Numbered from the stretch's first letter, positions 19,646 through 29,610 are shown. The stretch is DNA of 64,000 nucleotides from Pseudomonas sp. S31 (GCF_016648105.1 NZ_JACVVE010000005.1:124001-188000); one strand, 5' to 3'. Numbers and translations are program-made. Notes: a model not told the origin generated them from the letters alone.

Positions 19646-20482
19646 CTAGAGGGCGATGGCGCTCGGCGATAGGCTTTCGAGTCGACGAGTTTCGGCTGCG
19701 TACGCCTCATCGCCTGTCATCGTGTACAGCAGCTCCTTCTGTAATCGATGAAATTCAAATGAAGTGCGCTCTCTTGGGTGTGCTTCACAAACCTTTATCA
19801 CCTTCTGAATCCTTCCCGGGCGAGGGGCCAGTAGAATAATCCTGTCGGCGATATAGATAGCTTCCTCTATATCATGGGTCACCAGAATGGTGGTAATTCG
19901 AGACTCCGCTCTGATCCTAAGAAGTTCTTGCTGCATTTGCGTGCGAGTATTGGCGTCTAGGGCACCAAATGGTTCATCCAATAGCAAGATGCGCGGACTG
20001 CTCACAAGTCCTCGTGCGATGGATACGCGCTGAGCCATCCCCCCCGAGAGCTGGTGGGGATAGCTGTCTGCGAATCCATCCAGCCCAACTAGCCTCACAT
20101 GATCAGCAATTTTCGACTGTCGTTCTTGTGTACTCAGTTGCTCATTCAGCAGTCCCAACTCGATGTTCTTGGCTACAGTTAGCCATGGAAACAAGCGGTG
20201 CTCTTGAAAAACCATGCCTCGCTCTTGCTCGATGCCCTTAACCGGGCGGCCTTTAACGCAGATTGACCCTTCGTAGTCAGTATCCAGTCCAACGAGCATC
20301 CTCAAAAGCGTAGACTTACCGCAGCCACTTGATCCTAAGAGAGCAATCGACTCACCTTCAGCGATGTCCAGCGTGAAGTCATCAAGCGCTAACAGATCAC
20401 CTTGGATGGTCTTGAATTTTTTTCTGACATTTTTGAAAGAAACAATAGCCGTTTCGCACGCAGCATTGAGTGATGAATTCAT
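19646..20482 (-). CDS. atsC: ABC importer ATPase for sulfate esters/sulfonates (AtsC-like)
   Basis: 278-residue ATPase of the SsuB/TauB/NrtD group. Walker A LLGSSGCGKSTLL, signature LSGGMAQRVSIARGL, Walker B RILLLDEPFGALD. The start overlaps the permease stop by 4 bases. The neighbours (fused permease, LysR, TonB receptor, binding protein) correspond to AtsC of the atsRBC system of Pseudomonas putida, which imports aromatic sulfate esters; by sequence alone taurine or alkanesulfonates are also possible. Confidence 0.85.
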   Translation of the reverse strand: MNSSLNAACETAIVSFKNVRKKFKTIQGDLLALDDFTLDIAEGESIALLGSSGCGKSTLLRMLVGLDTDYEGSICVKGRPVKGIEQERGMVFQEHRLFPWLTVAKNIELGLLNEQLSTQERQSKIADHVRLVGLDGFADSYPHQLSGGMAQRVSIARGLVSSPRILLLDEPFGALDANTRTQMQQELLRIRAESRITTILVTHDIEEAIYIADRIILLAPRPGRIQKVIKVCEAHPRERTSFEFHRLQKELLYTMTGDEAYAAETRRLESLSPSAIAL

Positions 20483-22062
20483 TTAAATCTCCAGCGCGAT
20501 ACTAGCTTCTCAATTTTCATGCCTAGCTTATGAATTGCGGCACCCGTTAATCCGATTAAGATCATTGCTGCCATGACATCGTCCATTCGGAATAGCTGTT
20601 GTGCGGCAATCATGTAACTTCCTATTCCAGAGGTCGTGGTAATAAAGTACTCCGCGCCGATAGTGGCAAGCCATGCATAAATCAAAGATACCCGGAGTCC
20701 GCTGAATATGCTGGATAATGCACCTGGAAGAATGAGCTTGGTCATTCTATGCCACAAACCCAGCCGCAGAACGCGAGCAGCCTCATTCAAGTCCATAGAC
20801 AGGTTCGCGATTCCAGTCTGAGTGGCTACATAGAGAGGAGAGAAGCACGCGAGTGCTATGAAAGCAATTTTTGATGTATTTCCTAGGCCGAACCACGCGG
20901 TAATTAAAGGAATCCATGCGAAAATTGCGACGTGACGGATAACCGAGAGCGTTGGGCCGCAGGCATGTTCTACTACCTGCTTCATGCCCAATAAAACCCC
21001 AACGATAATTCCGAAGCTACCACCAACGGTTAGGCCAATTAGCGAGAAGCGCAAGCTCTGAGCAAGCGATGTGGCCATACTCCCCTCGGTAAGCCCATGC
21101 CACAAGGTGATAAAAACCTTGTTGGGGTGGATAATGATGTTAGAGTTGACTGCACCTGCAGCCGACACGGCGTACCATGCTGTTAGCATTAAAACAGGAA
21201 TAATCCAAGGCTCTAAATTTTCAATACCAATCAGTGGTCGCCGTTTTAACTCTAGCGCACTCGGTTGAGGCCAGTGTATGCAATGGTGATCAATCCAACG
21301 GATTCCACGATCCATTACTATACCGATCACTGCGACTACGCAGATACATACCAGCACAATGTCCAGCATAAACAATTGGCGGCCCCACACCATGAGGTAG
21401 CCCAAGCCGTCGCTTGAGGCTAGTAGCTCTACTGCAAGCAGTGACGACCATGCGGTGCCAAGGGCCGTCTTGCATCCTGCGAGGACGGAGGGCGCCATCG
21501 CCGGAATGATGAGATACGTTAGTCTTGCCCACGGCGATAGGCGAAGGACTGCTGCCGCCTCTTGGAGTCGTGAAGGGATGTCCCGCACTCCCATAGCGGT
21601 ATGGAATGTCATGGGCACAATCACCGCCTTCATGACGACGACTATTTTGAGCGTCTCTTCGATGCCGAACCACAGCATGAAAAGTGGAATCCACGCCAGC
21701 GTTGGCACTTGGGCCAGTGCTGAAAACGTGGGGAGAAACAAGCGTTCTGCTCGTTCACTCAGACCTATCAATGTACCCAGAAGTACACCCACCAAGAGGC
21801 CAGAGGTCAGGCCTAAAACCAGTCTACGAAGACTGATCAAAATGCTGGCCACCAGGTCTTGTTGTGCAAGATCCAGTGCTGAACTCCAAACCACGGACGG
21901 TGAAGGTAGAACCTGGCTGTTCAACCAATCGTAATGTGATGCCAGGTGCCAGAGTATTACTATGGCTAGCGGTAGTATCAAGGGGGACAACGAGTGCGTG
22001 CATGCCCCGAATTTGAACAACCTGCTTCGAATGGGTTGGTCTTGCGGTATTGAAATAGACAT
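20479..22062 (-). CDS. atsB: Fused double-domain ABC permease (AtsB-like)
   Basis: 527 residues, about twice the size of SsuC/TauC. Both halves hold a permease domain: an EAA-like loop appears in each (RLQEAAAVLRLSPWARLTYLIIP and LNEAARVLRLGLWHRMTKLILPG), each with about six membrane helices. A two-in-one permease is characteristic of AtsB in the P. putida sulfate-ester transporter. It overlaps atsC by 4 bases and lies 131 bases after the LysR gene on the same strand. Confidence 0.85.
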   Translation of the reverse strand: MSISIPQDQPIRSRLFKFGACTHSLSPLILPLAIVILWHLASHYDWLNSQVLPSPSVVWSSALDLAQQDLVASILISLRRLVLGLTSGLLVGVLLGTLIGLSERAERLFLPTFSALAQVPTLAWIPLFMLWFGIEETLKIVVVMKAVIVPMTFHTAMGVRDIPSRLQEAAAVLRLSPWARLTYLIIPAMAPSVLAGCKTALGTAWSSLLAVELLASSDGLGYLMVWGRQLFMLDIVLVCICVVAVIGIVMDRGIRWIDHHCIHWPQPSALELKRRPLIGIENLEPWIIPVLMLTAWYAVSAAGAVNSNIIIHPNKVFITLWHGLTEGSMATSLAQSLRFSLIGLTVGGSFGIIVGVLLGMKQVVEHACGPTLSVIRHVAIFAWIPLITAWFGLGNTSKIAFIALACFSPLYVATQTGIANLSMDLNEAARVLRLGLWHRMTKLILPGALSSIFSGLRVSLIYAWLATIGAEYFITTTSGIGSYMIAAQQLFRMDDVMAAMILIGLTGAAIHKLGMKIEKLVSRWRFK

Positions 22063-22193
22063 CTTTGCTGCCTGTCTGACTAGGCGGGCGACTGAGAAGT
22101 CGGGCCGAGAAGGTGATCGAACACTGTATGGCGCGATGCTCTGGTGCTCAATTGCCTTCAGCGCATGTTGATATGCACGGCTTGCATAAGTCT

Positions 22194-23099
22194 TCAGTGC
22201 GGAACTTGGTCGTAATCTTGCAATAGTTGTATGAATGTCTGTCTGAGAGGAGTCGTCATTGTTCCCTTCAGTGAAATAATTCCATTTAAGATATTTCTGT
22301 CCTGCTGCGCCCCCTGGAAATCACTAGGCTCGATAACCCGGAGTAATCTTTTTTTAATATTATCTTCTATCATAGGGAGCAGGGCTGAGCAGCCAATGGT
22401 GTGTGAGTTTAGACTGATATCCATAATGGAGTAGCCGTTCTCGCAAAGTAAGCTCGGTATGTAGTCCGGCTCCGATAGGTAGCTGGACAGTAACTCCCTA
22501 ACGCCAAGCGTACAGCCAATTGGATATTTTAAGATGTTGTATCTGTTTGGCGTTTCTTTGAATACTGGATGTTCAGCGTGAGCGTATAAGCACCACTTTC
22601 TTGGCGCGAGAGGAACTATTTGGTGGTTCTTGTCATCTTCAAAATAAAGTGTATTGCTTATGAAAAAGTCTATTTCGCCGCGGTTAAGTTTTAAGCTCAG
22701 TTCATTCCATTTGTCTACAACAAATCGAGTTTTGGCATGTGGGTGGTTCTGCAAAAGTTTTGCGATTGCTTTAGGTACTATTGAGGCAGCCGCTACTGGG
22801 CCGCAACCGAAATTCAAAACGGATTGAGCATTGCTGTTAAAGGCAGCAATCCTAAATGTCAGTTCGTCTGATTTTCTTAGAATCTCATTGGCGTAATCCA
22901 GCAGAACTTTGCCTTGCTGGGTAGGTGGAAGCCCTTTCTTTTCTCGGTGAACAAGTTCACAACCCACTTGATGCTCTAAAGCCTGGATGCTTCGGCTGAA
23001 CGCGGGCTGTGACAAATTAACAGAATGGGCTGCAAGCACAAAGCTTCGGTGATTAATTAACGCAACGAAATGCCGCAAGTTTCTCAGTTCGAAATGCAT
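22194..23099 (-). CDS. sftR: LysR-type regulator (SftR-like)
   Basis: About 301 residues from ATG 23099 (MHFELRNLRHF). HTH region ALINHRSFVLAAHSVNLSQPAFSRSIQALEHQVG near residues 10-45, then the type 2 periplasmic-binding effector domain. The open frame continues upstream to 23237, but the LysR fold begins at MHFEL, and an earlier start would overlap the divergent receptor gene. Divergent from the receptor 23208 and leading the atsB-atsC group, as SftR does in P. putida, where it controls sulfate ester genes. Confidence 0.85.
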   Translation of the reverse strand: MHFELRNLRHFVALINHRSFVLAAHSVNLSQPAFSRSIQALEHQVGCELVHREKKGLPPTQQGKVLLDYANEILRKSDELTFRIAAFNSNAQSVLNFGCGPVAAASIVPKAIAKLLQNHPHAKTRFVVDKWNELSLKLNRGEIDFFISNTLYFEDDKNHQIVPLAPRKWCLYAHAEHPVFKETPNRYNILKYPIGCTLGVRELLSSYLSEPDYIPSLLCENGYSIMDISLNSHTIGCSALLPMIEDNIKKRLLRVIEPSDFQGAQQDRNILNGIISLKGTMTTPLRQTFIQLLQDYDQVPH

Positions 23100-23207
23100 C
23101 GTGTGCATACCCCTATAAGCCATACGCATTTGCGCGGGAATTGCTCGAATTTTAACCTCAAATAACAAATATTCACAACGACCATCTTTTTTATTCCCTG
23201 GGGATAT

Positions 23208-25496
23208 ATGTATATGCAGCATCGGTTTAAGTGTCATCTGCTTTACTGGTCGGTCGCACTGGCTTACACATGGCCAGGTGCTCCTGTGTACGCGGACGAT
23301 CTACCGATTTCAAAGCCAGAGGAAAGAGATGACTCCATGCTGTCCACGGTGGTGGTGAACGCACGGCGCCGTGAGGAGGCGGCTCAAGACGTGCCTGCCC
23401 CGATGACGACGCTGACCGGCGAGCATCTTCAGGACAATCGTGTGTCTGCGATACAGGACATTCAGCAACTGGCTCCTAGCGTCAACATGCCATTTTGGCA
23501 CGCAGCGCAGAGCAGTCTGTCCATTCGTGGTATTGGCAACAACCCGAGGAACGACGGACTGGAAGGTAGCGCAGCCGTCTACATCGATAACGTGTATCTC
23601 AGTCGAACAGGCATGGCCGCTTTCGACCTGCTGGATATCGAACAGGTGGAAGTCCTGCGGGGAGCGCAAGGTACGCTGTTTGGCAAAAACAGCACGGCGG
23701 GCGTTGTGAACATCCGCACCAAGGCCCCGACCTTCTATCCCGAGAACCATCTCAGTGTGTCCACGGGCCAATATGGATTGAAGGAGTATCGAGGAAGCTT
23801 CTCGGGGCCACTCACAGATGCTGTTGCTGGTCGCATTTCCCTTAGTCGCAGCGAGACCGATGGTTTCATCAAAAACGTCCACGACGGAGATTACCAAGGC
23901 CGCACCCGGCAGGGCATTCGAGGGCAATTGCTGTTTGAGCCTGACGATGACTTCAGCTTGAGGCTGATCGCTGAGTACAACGATGAAGACCTCGACCTCA
24001 CTCGTTCATTTTTGAGTTTTGGGCCACTGGCGAGCACCCGGGCACGATACGCCAGGGTAGGTGCGCAAGACCCCATCACCGACCCTAAGAAGCTAAAAGT
24101 CAATACGGACGGTAGAAACGGGAGCAAGGTATATCAGAATGCTCTCTCGGCTGAAGCCAACTGGAAGCTTGACGGAGGCTACTCTCTGACTTCTATCAGT
24201 GCTTGGCGGTTGTGGCAGTTCGATCCCTACAACGACGACCTTACCACCGCACCGGTATGGACGAACATGGGAGCGTCCGTCAATGCATCGCAGTTCTCCC
24301 AGGAAATCAGGCTCGCCTCGCCAAAGGACGACACGTTCGAATACGTCGTAGGTGCTTACTATCTCAAGGGTAACGTCGGAAACAATTTGTTTTACAACTA
24401 CGGCCCTCAAGCAGATGCCTGGTTTGGGCTACCTGCCGGGGCGCTGAGTAATGTCAGTTCTAAAATGCCTTCGAAGGTGTCCACGGACACCTACGCCGTA
24501 TTTAGCCAGGGAACTTGGCACTTGAATCCCCAGTGGGACTTGACGCTTGGATTACGAGGTACCTATGAAGAAAAGACGGGGAGGGTCAAACGTTATGAGC
24601 CCACCGGCGATTCGGTAACCGGTGCTGCGCTGGCTGCGAGGAATGCACGATTAGGGGCTTACGACTCCGGAAATCTGAAGATCTCGGGCAGCAGTCCATC
24701 TGTGATGGCATCGATAAGCTACAAGTTTAACCCGGATCTGATGGTTTACAGCAGCCTCACGCATGGCGAGAAATCAGGGGGCATCAACCCTTCAGTACCT
24801 GGCAACGGCGCCTCTTCACTGCTAATCGGCCCTGAGCGTGCCAACGATGCGGAGCTAGGCTTCAAAAGCACGCTTTGGGGTGGGCGAGTGAGCTTCAACG
24901 CCAATCTCTTCTGGTCATGGATCACTGGTTACCAAGCGACTGCTTGGGATCCTGAGGCCAACACCAGCTATTTGAGTAACGTAGGCAGCATGCGAAGCAG
25001 GGGCATCGAGTTCGAGACCACCGTCATGCCAATCAAAGGCTTGACGCTCAATGCCAATGGTTCGTTTATCGATGCCATTTACATGGACTACCAGGACGGC
25101 CAGTGCCCGCCGGAAACGCCAGGTACTACCTGCAACCTGACTGGCAAGCGTGTATCCGGATCCCCCCGTCAGATATTCAACGCCAATGCTCGATACCAGT
25201 GGGCGCTCGACTCCGGTATCAGGCCCTATCTGAATGCCTCGTATTCATACAGGGCGAAAAGCTTCGGTACCGGCGACGATTCAGATTATGGCGTGATCCC
25301 GTCCTATAGCCTGACCAACCTATCCGGAGGTGTTCGTATTGATGACGGGGGCGCTCAATGGGATGTCTCGCTGTGGGTGCGAAACGTGTTCGACAAGTTC
25401 TACTACACCAGCGTGGCGACTGGGGCAGGCAATATCTTTGCGGGTACGATAGGTGATCCTCGCACCGTCGGTGCCACCGTGTCTTACGATTTTTGA
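23208..25496 (+). CDS. sftP: TonB-dependent outer-membrane receptor (SftP-like)
   Basis: 762 residues. Signal peptide ending near VYADD, a TonB-box-like STVVVNARR, plug with IQDIQQLAPSVNMP and VEVLRGAQGTLFGKNSTAGVVNI (plug end), a long barrel, and a terminal Phe (TVSYDF) as in other outer-membrane barrels. Energized uptake of a substrate too big or rare for porins. Divergent from the LysR gene and overlapping the binding-protein gene by 4 bases; by context a sulfate-ester receptor of the SftP type. A siderophore-like function cannot be excluded. Confidence 0.85.
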   Translation: MYMQHRFKCHLLYWSVALAYTWPGAPVYADDLPISKPEERDDSMLSTVVVNARRREEAAQDVPAPMTTLTGEHLQDNRVSAIQDIQQLAPSVNMPFWHAAQSSLSIRGIGNNPRNDGLEGSAAVYIDNVYLSRTGMAAFDLLDIEQVEVLRGAQGTLFGKNSTAGVVNIRTKAPTFYPENHLSVSTGQYGLKEYRGSFSGPLTDAVAGRISLSRSETDGFIKNVHDGDYQGRTRQGIRGQLLFEPDDDFSLRLIAEYNDEDLDLTRSFLSFGPLASTRARYARVGAQDPITDPKKLKVNTDGRNGSKVYQNALSAEANWKLDGGYSLTSISAWRLWQFDPYNDDLTTAPVWTNMGASVNASQFSQEIRLASPKDDTFEYVVGAYYLKGNVGNNLFYNYGPQADAWFGLPAGALSNVSSKMPSKVSTDTYAVFSQGTWHLNPQWDLTLGLRGTYEEKTGRVKRYEPTGDSVTGAALAARNARLGAYDSGNLKISGSSPSVMASISYKFNPDLMVYSSLTHGEKSGGINPSVPGNGASSLLIGPERANDAELGFKSTLWGGRVSFNANLFWSWITGYQATAWDPEANTSYLSNVGSMRSRGIEFETTVMPIKGLTLNANGSFIDAIYMDYQDGQCPPETPGTTCNLTGKRVSGSPRQIFNANARYQWALDSGIRPYLNASYSYRAKSFGTGDDSDYGVIPSYSLTNLSGGVRIDDGGAQWDVSLWVRNVFDKFYYTSVATGAGNIFAGTIGDPRTVGATVSYDF

Positions 25497-26581
25497 AAAG
25501 TAGTGAATCGACGATGAAAAAGTATGTGTTGAAATCAAGAAAGCTTATGGTCGCAAGCCTACTCATCCTGTTGAGCGGCTGGCTCTCTCCCGTAGCGTCT
25601 GCTGCGCCACCACCAACGGTCATTAGGCTCGCGGCTCCGGACAACGGTCTCGGGGGTAAAGAGCACTTCAACGGTGGTGTCGCGGATGTGCTTGTCTGGC
25701 GACAATTGTTGGAGAAGGAGTTTCAGGAGGATGGCATCAAGGTGGAATGGCAATTTTTCAAAGCTGCCGGCCCAGCGATCAATGAGGCCTTGGCAAACAA
25801 GCAGGTTGATTTTGCTTTCTACGGTGACCTTCCTGCGATCATTGGTAAAGCAAACGGGTTGGATATCACTCTCCTAGCGGCGACTGGCCGCCAAGGGAAT
25901 GCTTATCTAGGGGTACGGCAAGGACTTGATGTTAAGTCATTGCAAGACTTGAAAGGCAAGACACTTGCGGTTTTTCGAGGCACCATCTTCCACCTGTCTC
26001 TGGTGAATGCTTTGGCATCCGTGGGGATGACCGAGCGTGACCTGCGAGTCGTCAACATGGATCTTGCCGCGTCCACTGCAGCACTCTCCACCGGTCGGGT
26101 TGATGCTGTATGGGGTTCAAGCAATTTGTACGAACTGCAGGACAAAGGGCTTGCCTACGTTGCGCTGTCCAGTGGAGATCTCGGTGGAGTAGGGGGCGTA
26201 CAAAGCGTTCTGGTTGGGAGCAAAGAATTCTTGGCCAGCTATCCCGATATCACTCGACGCTTGCTGAGAGTCTTCGCTGGTGCTTACGACTGGATCAGCG
26301 TTCCATCGAACCGCCAAGTCTACCTGAGCGAGGCTGCACGTCGATCCGGGTTTACGCAGGAACAGGTTGATCGCGCAATGGGCACGCTGAGCTTTGGGGA
26401 TATTCTTCAACCAGATCTGGATGCGCCATTCATGGAATCGTTAGATAAGCAGGTATCGCTTGCCAAAGAAATGCGCTTGATCAGGAAGTCGTTCAATGCC
26501 GCAGATTGGGCTGACACAAGACCACTACTCGAGGCCAAAGCGCTGCCGAGCGCTGACATCGTCAAGGCGATATCTCAATAG
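25493..26581 (+). CDS. atsR: Sulfonate/sulfate-ester binding protein (AtsR-like)
   Basis: Periplasmic binding protein of the SsuA/NMT1 family. The frame opens at 25493 (overlapping the receptor by 4 bases); ATG 25514 (MKKYVLKSRK, 355 residues) gives the best signal peptide, ending at SAAPP. The family look is given by VWRQLLEKEFQEDGIKVEWQFFKAAGPAINEALANKQVDFAFYGDLPAIIGKANG, which binds the ligand between two lobes. The partner ATPase and permease are the divergent atsC and atsB genes. Confidence 0.85.
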   Translation: MKSSESTMKKYVLKSRKLMVASLLILLSGWLSPVASAAPPPTVIRLAAPDNGLGGKEHFNGGVADVLVWRQLLEKEFQEDGIKVEWQFFKAAGPAINEALANKQVDFAFYGDLPAIIGKANGLDITLLAATGRQGNAYLGVRQGLDVKSLQDLKGKTLAVFRGTIFHLSLVNALASVGMTERDLRVVNMDLAASTAALSTGRVDAVWGSSNLYELQDKGLAYVALSSGDLGGVGGVQSVLVGSKEFLASYPDITRRLLRVFAGAYDWISVPSNRQVYLSEAARRSGFTQEQVDRAMGTLSFGDILQPDLDAPFMESLDKQVSLAKEMRLIRKSFNAADWADTRPLLEAKALPSADIVKAISQ

Positions 26582-26589
26582 GGGGTAGA

Positions 26590-26609
26590 GGGGCCCCGAA
26601 GGGGGCCCT
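26590..26609. terminator. GC-rich hairpin between convergent atsR and FGE gene
   Basis: GGGCCCC-GAAG-GGGGCCC forms a strong 7-bp stem closing a four-base loop, 9 bases after the atsR stop. It has no U-run but sits between convergent genes, so it can act on both strands. Confidence 0.6.
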
Positions 26610-26614
26610 ATCTA

Positions 26615-27526
26615 TCAGCTGACCACGCACCTGAAACCAATATGACTTGTGGGGCTATCGATTGACTGCGGGTGTCGCGCTGCGGGTCGATACCTCTTGC
26701 AGTAATTAGGTGCGCACAGATGCGATCCGCCTTTGAGTACTTTCCTGGGCACCGGCGCAGGGTCGAATGGGTCAAGGCTTCTCCGTTTTAGCACTTCCTC
26801 TGTCGAGCAGCATGATCGCATGGGCTGGGCGGTGGGAATGTTCCACCAGTCACTCGTCCACTCCCATACATTCCCAATCATATCGACCAGGCCATAGCCG
26901 TTAGTGGGGAAACTGCCAACAGGCGATGTTCTCAGCCAACCATCGGTCAATTCATTTTCATGAGGGAAGGCGCCTTGCCAAAAGTTCGCCATCATCGCGC
27001 CGCCTGGGGCTAGCTCCCCCCCCCAAGCGTACTCAGCGTCGGCCAAGCCACCTCGTGCCGCAAACTCCCACTGGTCTTCCGTCGGCAGGGTCTTCCCAGC
27101 CCACGTTGCATAGGCAAGCGCATCATCATAAGCGATGTGTACGACTGGGTGGTCGAGCAGGTCATCAATGCTACTTCCGATACCCAATGGCGCCTTCCAG
27201 CATGCACCGGGGCTGTACTCCCACCATGTGTCCGAGTTCGCAGTAGGTTGAACAAAAACAGCTGAACCCGCGCCCGGGTTTGAGTCACATGCATCGGTCG
27301 GGTTTTTCTCGGCAAGGGTGACAAAACCGGTGGCGGCCACAAACGCTTCGAAATCCCGATTTGTGACTGGACTGCGATCGATCCAGAACGCGGCCACTGT
27401 TCTTTCCTGCCGAGGGGCCTCTTCGGGGTAGAAACTGTCGCTGCCTTTCAGGAATCGGCCTGCTGGAATAAAGCGCATTCCCTCCGTCGACCCACGAGGA
27501 ATGGATAACTCATCGCTTAGCGTCAT
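26615..27526 (-). CDS. Formylglycine-generating enzyme (sulfatase maturase)
   Basis: SUMF1/FGE-sulfatase domain protein of 303 residues from ATG 27526, which has GAGG 8 bases upstream. Residues GMRFIPAGRFLKGS and FWIDRSPVTNRDFEAF mark the N-terminus of the family, WEFAARGG and GYGLVDMIGNVWEWTSDWW the middle, and the C-terminus has GGSHLCAPNYCKRYRP, where the two Cys are the copper-binding active-site pair of FGE. No signal peptide, so it acts in the cytoplasm. It is divergent from the sulfatase, whose CSPSR site it should oxidise to formylglycine. Confidence 0.9.
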   Translation of the reverse strand: MTLSDELSIPRGSTEGMRFIPAGRFLKGSDSFYPEEAPRQERTVAAFWIDRSPVTNRDFEAFVAATGFVTLAEKNPTDACDSNPGAGSAVFVQPTANSDTWWEYSPGACWKAPLGIGSSIDDLLDHPVVHIAYDDALAYATWAGKTLPTEDQWEFAARGGLADAEYAWGGELAPGGAMMANFWQGAFPHENELTDGWLRTSPVGSFPTNGYGLVDMIGNVWEWTSDWWNIPTAQPMRSCCSTEEVLKRRSLDPFDPAPVPRKVLKGGSHLCAPNYCKRYRPAARHPQSIDSPTSHIGFRCVVS

Positions 27527-27564
27527 ATCGAATAACCTCAATCTAAACAGTTATTTGCACATAC

Positions 27565-27580
27565 ATATGCATCTGCATAT
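27565..27580. promoter_or_regulatory. Inverted repeat in the FGE/sulfatase promoter
   Basis: ATATGCA-TC-TGCATAT is a perfect 16-bp inverted repeat in an AT-rich stretch between the divergent start codons (27526 and 27659). It is a candidate operator for the MarR regulator downstream of the sulfatase or for the LysR regulator. Confidence 0.5.
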
Positions 27581-27658
27581 ATTTCTAACATAGCGGAATG
27601 GCCGTCGCGGGTGAAGCCCTAACAGCGCCGTATTCATAGTCACCTACCTGAGGTAAGC

Positions 27659-29095
27659 ATGAGCGAAGTAAAGGACGCCCCTACATCCAAACGACCCAAC
27701 GTGGTCATCATCATTGCGGACGATATGGGTTACGGAGATCTGTCTTGCTACGGCAGCAAGCTTGTAGAAACCAAGCACATCGATAGCATCGCTAAAAAAG
27801 GCGTAAGGTTGACCGCCGGATACGCCTCCGCTCCGCTTTGCAGCCCCTCGCGCGCGGGCTTGATTACCGGGCGTTACCAGCAGCGCTTTGGGTTCGAGCA
27901 GCAGGTTTCATCTGGAGCGTTCCCTGAGCGGCACCCTGTTCGAAATGCTGATGGTTCACTTGCGGAACTGCAGGGTGAGGCGGAGTTTTTGCGGCGAGGA
28001 ATCCCTAAGTCGGAAAAAAACATCGCCGAGCTCTTCAAGGCAGCTGGCTATAAAACCGGTGCGATCGGGAAGTGGCACCTGGGACACGGAGCAGAATTCC
28101 TCCCGCAGAATCGCGGTTTTGATCACTCGGTAGTGTTTTACGGCAATACCAGCCTGCAATCTACAAATCCTGATGATCCAGACATGTTCAGCCTCAAGGT
28201 CGACTTTCACGACGAAATACCGGACACCGCCTGGACACGGGAGGGGCTGAATGAAATTCGCGAAAACGGCGAAATTATCGATATCGACCAGTACCTATTG
28301 TTCTACTTTCGAGACCGGGCAGAGCAGTACATCAACGAGAACAAGGATGAACCCTTCCTCCTATATTTCGCGATGAATTCGCCGGTACCTCCGCTTCAGG
28401 TACCTCGCCGCTACTTCGATTCATTGAAGGAAACGATCCCTAACATCGCCGTGCGTGGCTACAACGCCCTCTTGCTCGCGCAGGATGACGCCGTAGGGGC
28501 GATTTTGGAAACGCTTCGAAGAAATGGGCTTGAGGACGACACCATCGTGGTGTTTGTGAGTGACAATGGCACGGCCACGAGCCGCCCGGGCAGCAATGCT
28601 CCTTTCTCTGGGGGCAAGTTCTCTACGTGGGAAGGGGGCATTCGCATGCCATACGTCATGCAGTGGCCAGGCCAGATTCCAGCTGGCCTCATTTTCTCTA
28701 AACCAGCTTCTACATTGGACATTTTGCCGACGGTAGCAGCTGTGTGCGGAGTTTCGACTGAAAGCTCGCAGCCTCTCGATGGCGTAGATTTGTTGCCGTA
28801 TTTCAAAGGTAATGTCGAGGATGCGCCCCACGAGGCCCTTTTCTGGAAGCTTGATGGCTATTCTGCAGTAAGGGTTGGTAAGTGGAAGCTCTATCTTGAG
28901 ACGCTCGAAGAGGTCGCGATGTTGTTCGACCTCGAAGCAGATCCCCAGGAGCTGAACGACCAATCAGCAGAGCAGCCTGAGGTTTTCGAGGCCCTCAAAG
29001 CGCGCTATGAGGCATGGGAAGCCAGTTTGCCGCCCAGAGCTTGGACAAACTATTACGGGGGTTTCCGTCGCAAGATCGGTTTACAGGGGCGTTGA
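27659..29095 (+). CDS. Cys-type sulfatase (arylsulfatase family)
   Basis: 478 residues. N-terminal metal motif NVVIIIADDMGYGDLS, then the sulfatase signature Cys61-Ser-Pro-Ser-Arg65 (LCSPSRAGLITGRYQ), where Cys61 becomes formylglycine. Later IGKWHLGH and VFVSDNGT provide further active-site and calcium ligands. No signal peptide, so the ester is cut in the cytoplasm, which suits import of intact esters by the AtsRBC-type system. It releases sulfate for assimilation. The substrate alcohol cannot be read from sequence. Confidence 0.9.
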   Translation: MSEVKDAPTSKRPNVVIIIADDMGYGDLSCYGSKLVETKHIDSIAKKGVRLTAGYASAPLCSPSRAGLITGRYQQRFGFEQQVSSGAFPERHPVRNADGSLAELQGEAEFLRRGIPKSEKNIAELFKAAGYKTGAIGKWHLGHGAEFLPQNRGFDHSVVFYGNTSLQSTNPDDPDMFSLKVDFHDEIPDTAWTREGLNEIRENGEIIDIDQYLLFYFRDRAEQYINENKDEPFLLYFAMNSPVPPLQVPRRYFDSLKETIPNIAVRGYNALLLAQDDAVGAILETLRRNGLEDDTIVVFVSDNGTATSRPGSNAPFSGGKFSTWEGGIRMPYVMQWPGQIPAGLIFSKPASTLDILPTVAAVCGVSTESSQPLDGVDLLPYFKGNVEDAPHEALFWKLDGYSAVRVGKWKLYLETLEEVAMLFDLEADPQELNDQSAEQPEVFEALKARYEAWEASLPPRAWTNYYGGFRRKIGLQGR

Positions 29096-29127
29096 GTTAT
29101 GAAGGCTAACACACTATAAAGGCTAGT

Positions 29128-29610
29128 TTGACCGATATGAGTCTGACAATGACTGCTAACCATGAAATCCTCAATGAGCTGCAAGGCCTCAATCTTGCTG
29201 AGTTCTTGCCACACCGGTTGGCTGTCTTGTCCAGGCTCGCGCAATCGCTCCTTGCCTCCGAGCTTGCCCAATTCGACATGTCTATCTCTCACTGGCGAAT
29301 TTTCCTTTGCTTAGCGAAGAACGGGCCGTCAACTGTCAATGGAATCGCGGATTTCACCAAGATTTCTCAGTCTGCGTTGAGTCGCGCTATTTCAAAACTT
29401 GATGAGCGTGGATTCGTTTGCAAAACTAAGAATCCGGAGGATCGCAGGCTGGCCGCGATATCTATCACAGAAGAAGGGTTGCGTCAGCTGAACTTAGCGA
29501 TCGCGACTATCACCGCGACTTGGGATTCTTTGCTCGTCGAGCGGGGCGTTAATAAAGGTGCTTTTCTCGATACGGTCAACGACATAATTGTTCGCCTTGG
29601 TGGCGACTAG
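29128..29610 (+). CDS. MarR-family regulator
   Basis: 160 residues from 29128 (another start, ATG 29137). Winged helix with SHWRIFLCLAKNGPSTVNGIADFTKISQSALSRAISKLDERGFV followed by the wing NPEDRRLAAISITEEG, the usual MarR pattern. Lies 32 bases after the sulfatase, so it could be cotranscribed, and is a candidate to bind the inverted repeat in front of the sulfatase. Ligand unknown. Confidence 0.82.
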   Translation: MTDMSLTMTANHEILNELQGLNLAEFLPHRLAVLSRLAQSLLASELAQFDMSISHWRIFLCLAKNGPSTVNGIADFTKISQSALSRAISKLDERGFVCKTKNPEDRRLAAISITEEGLRQLNLAIATITATWDSLLVERGVNKGAFLDTVNDIIVRLGGD

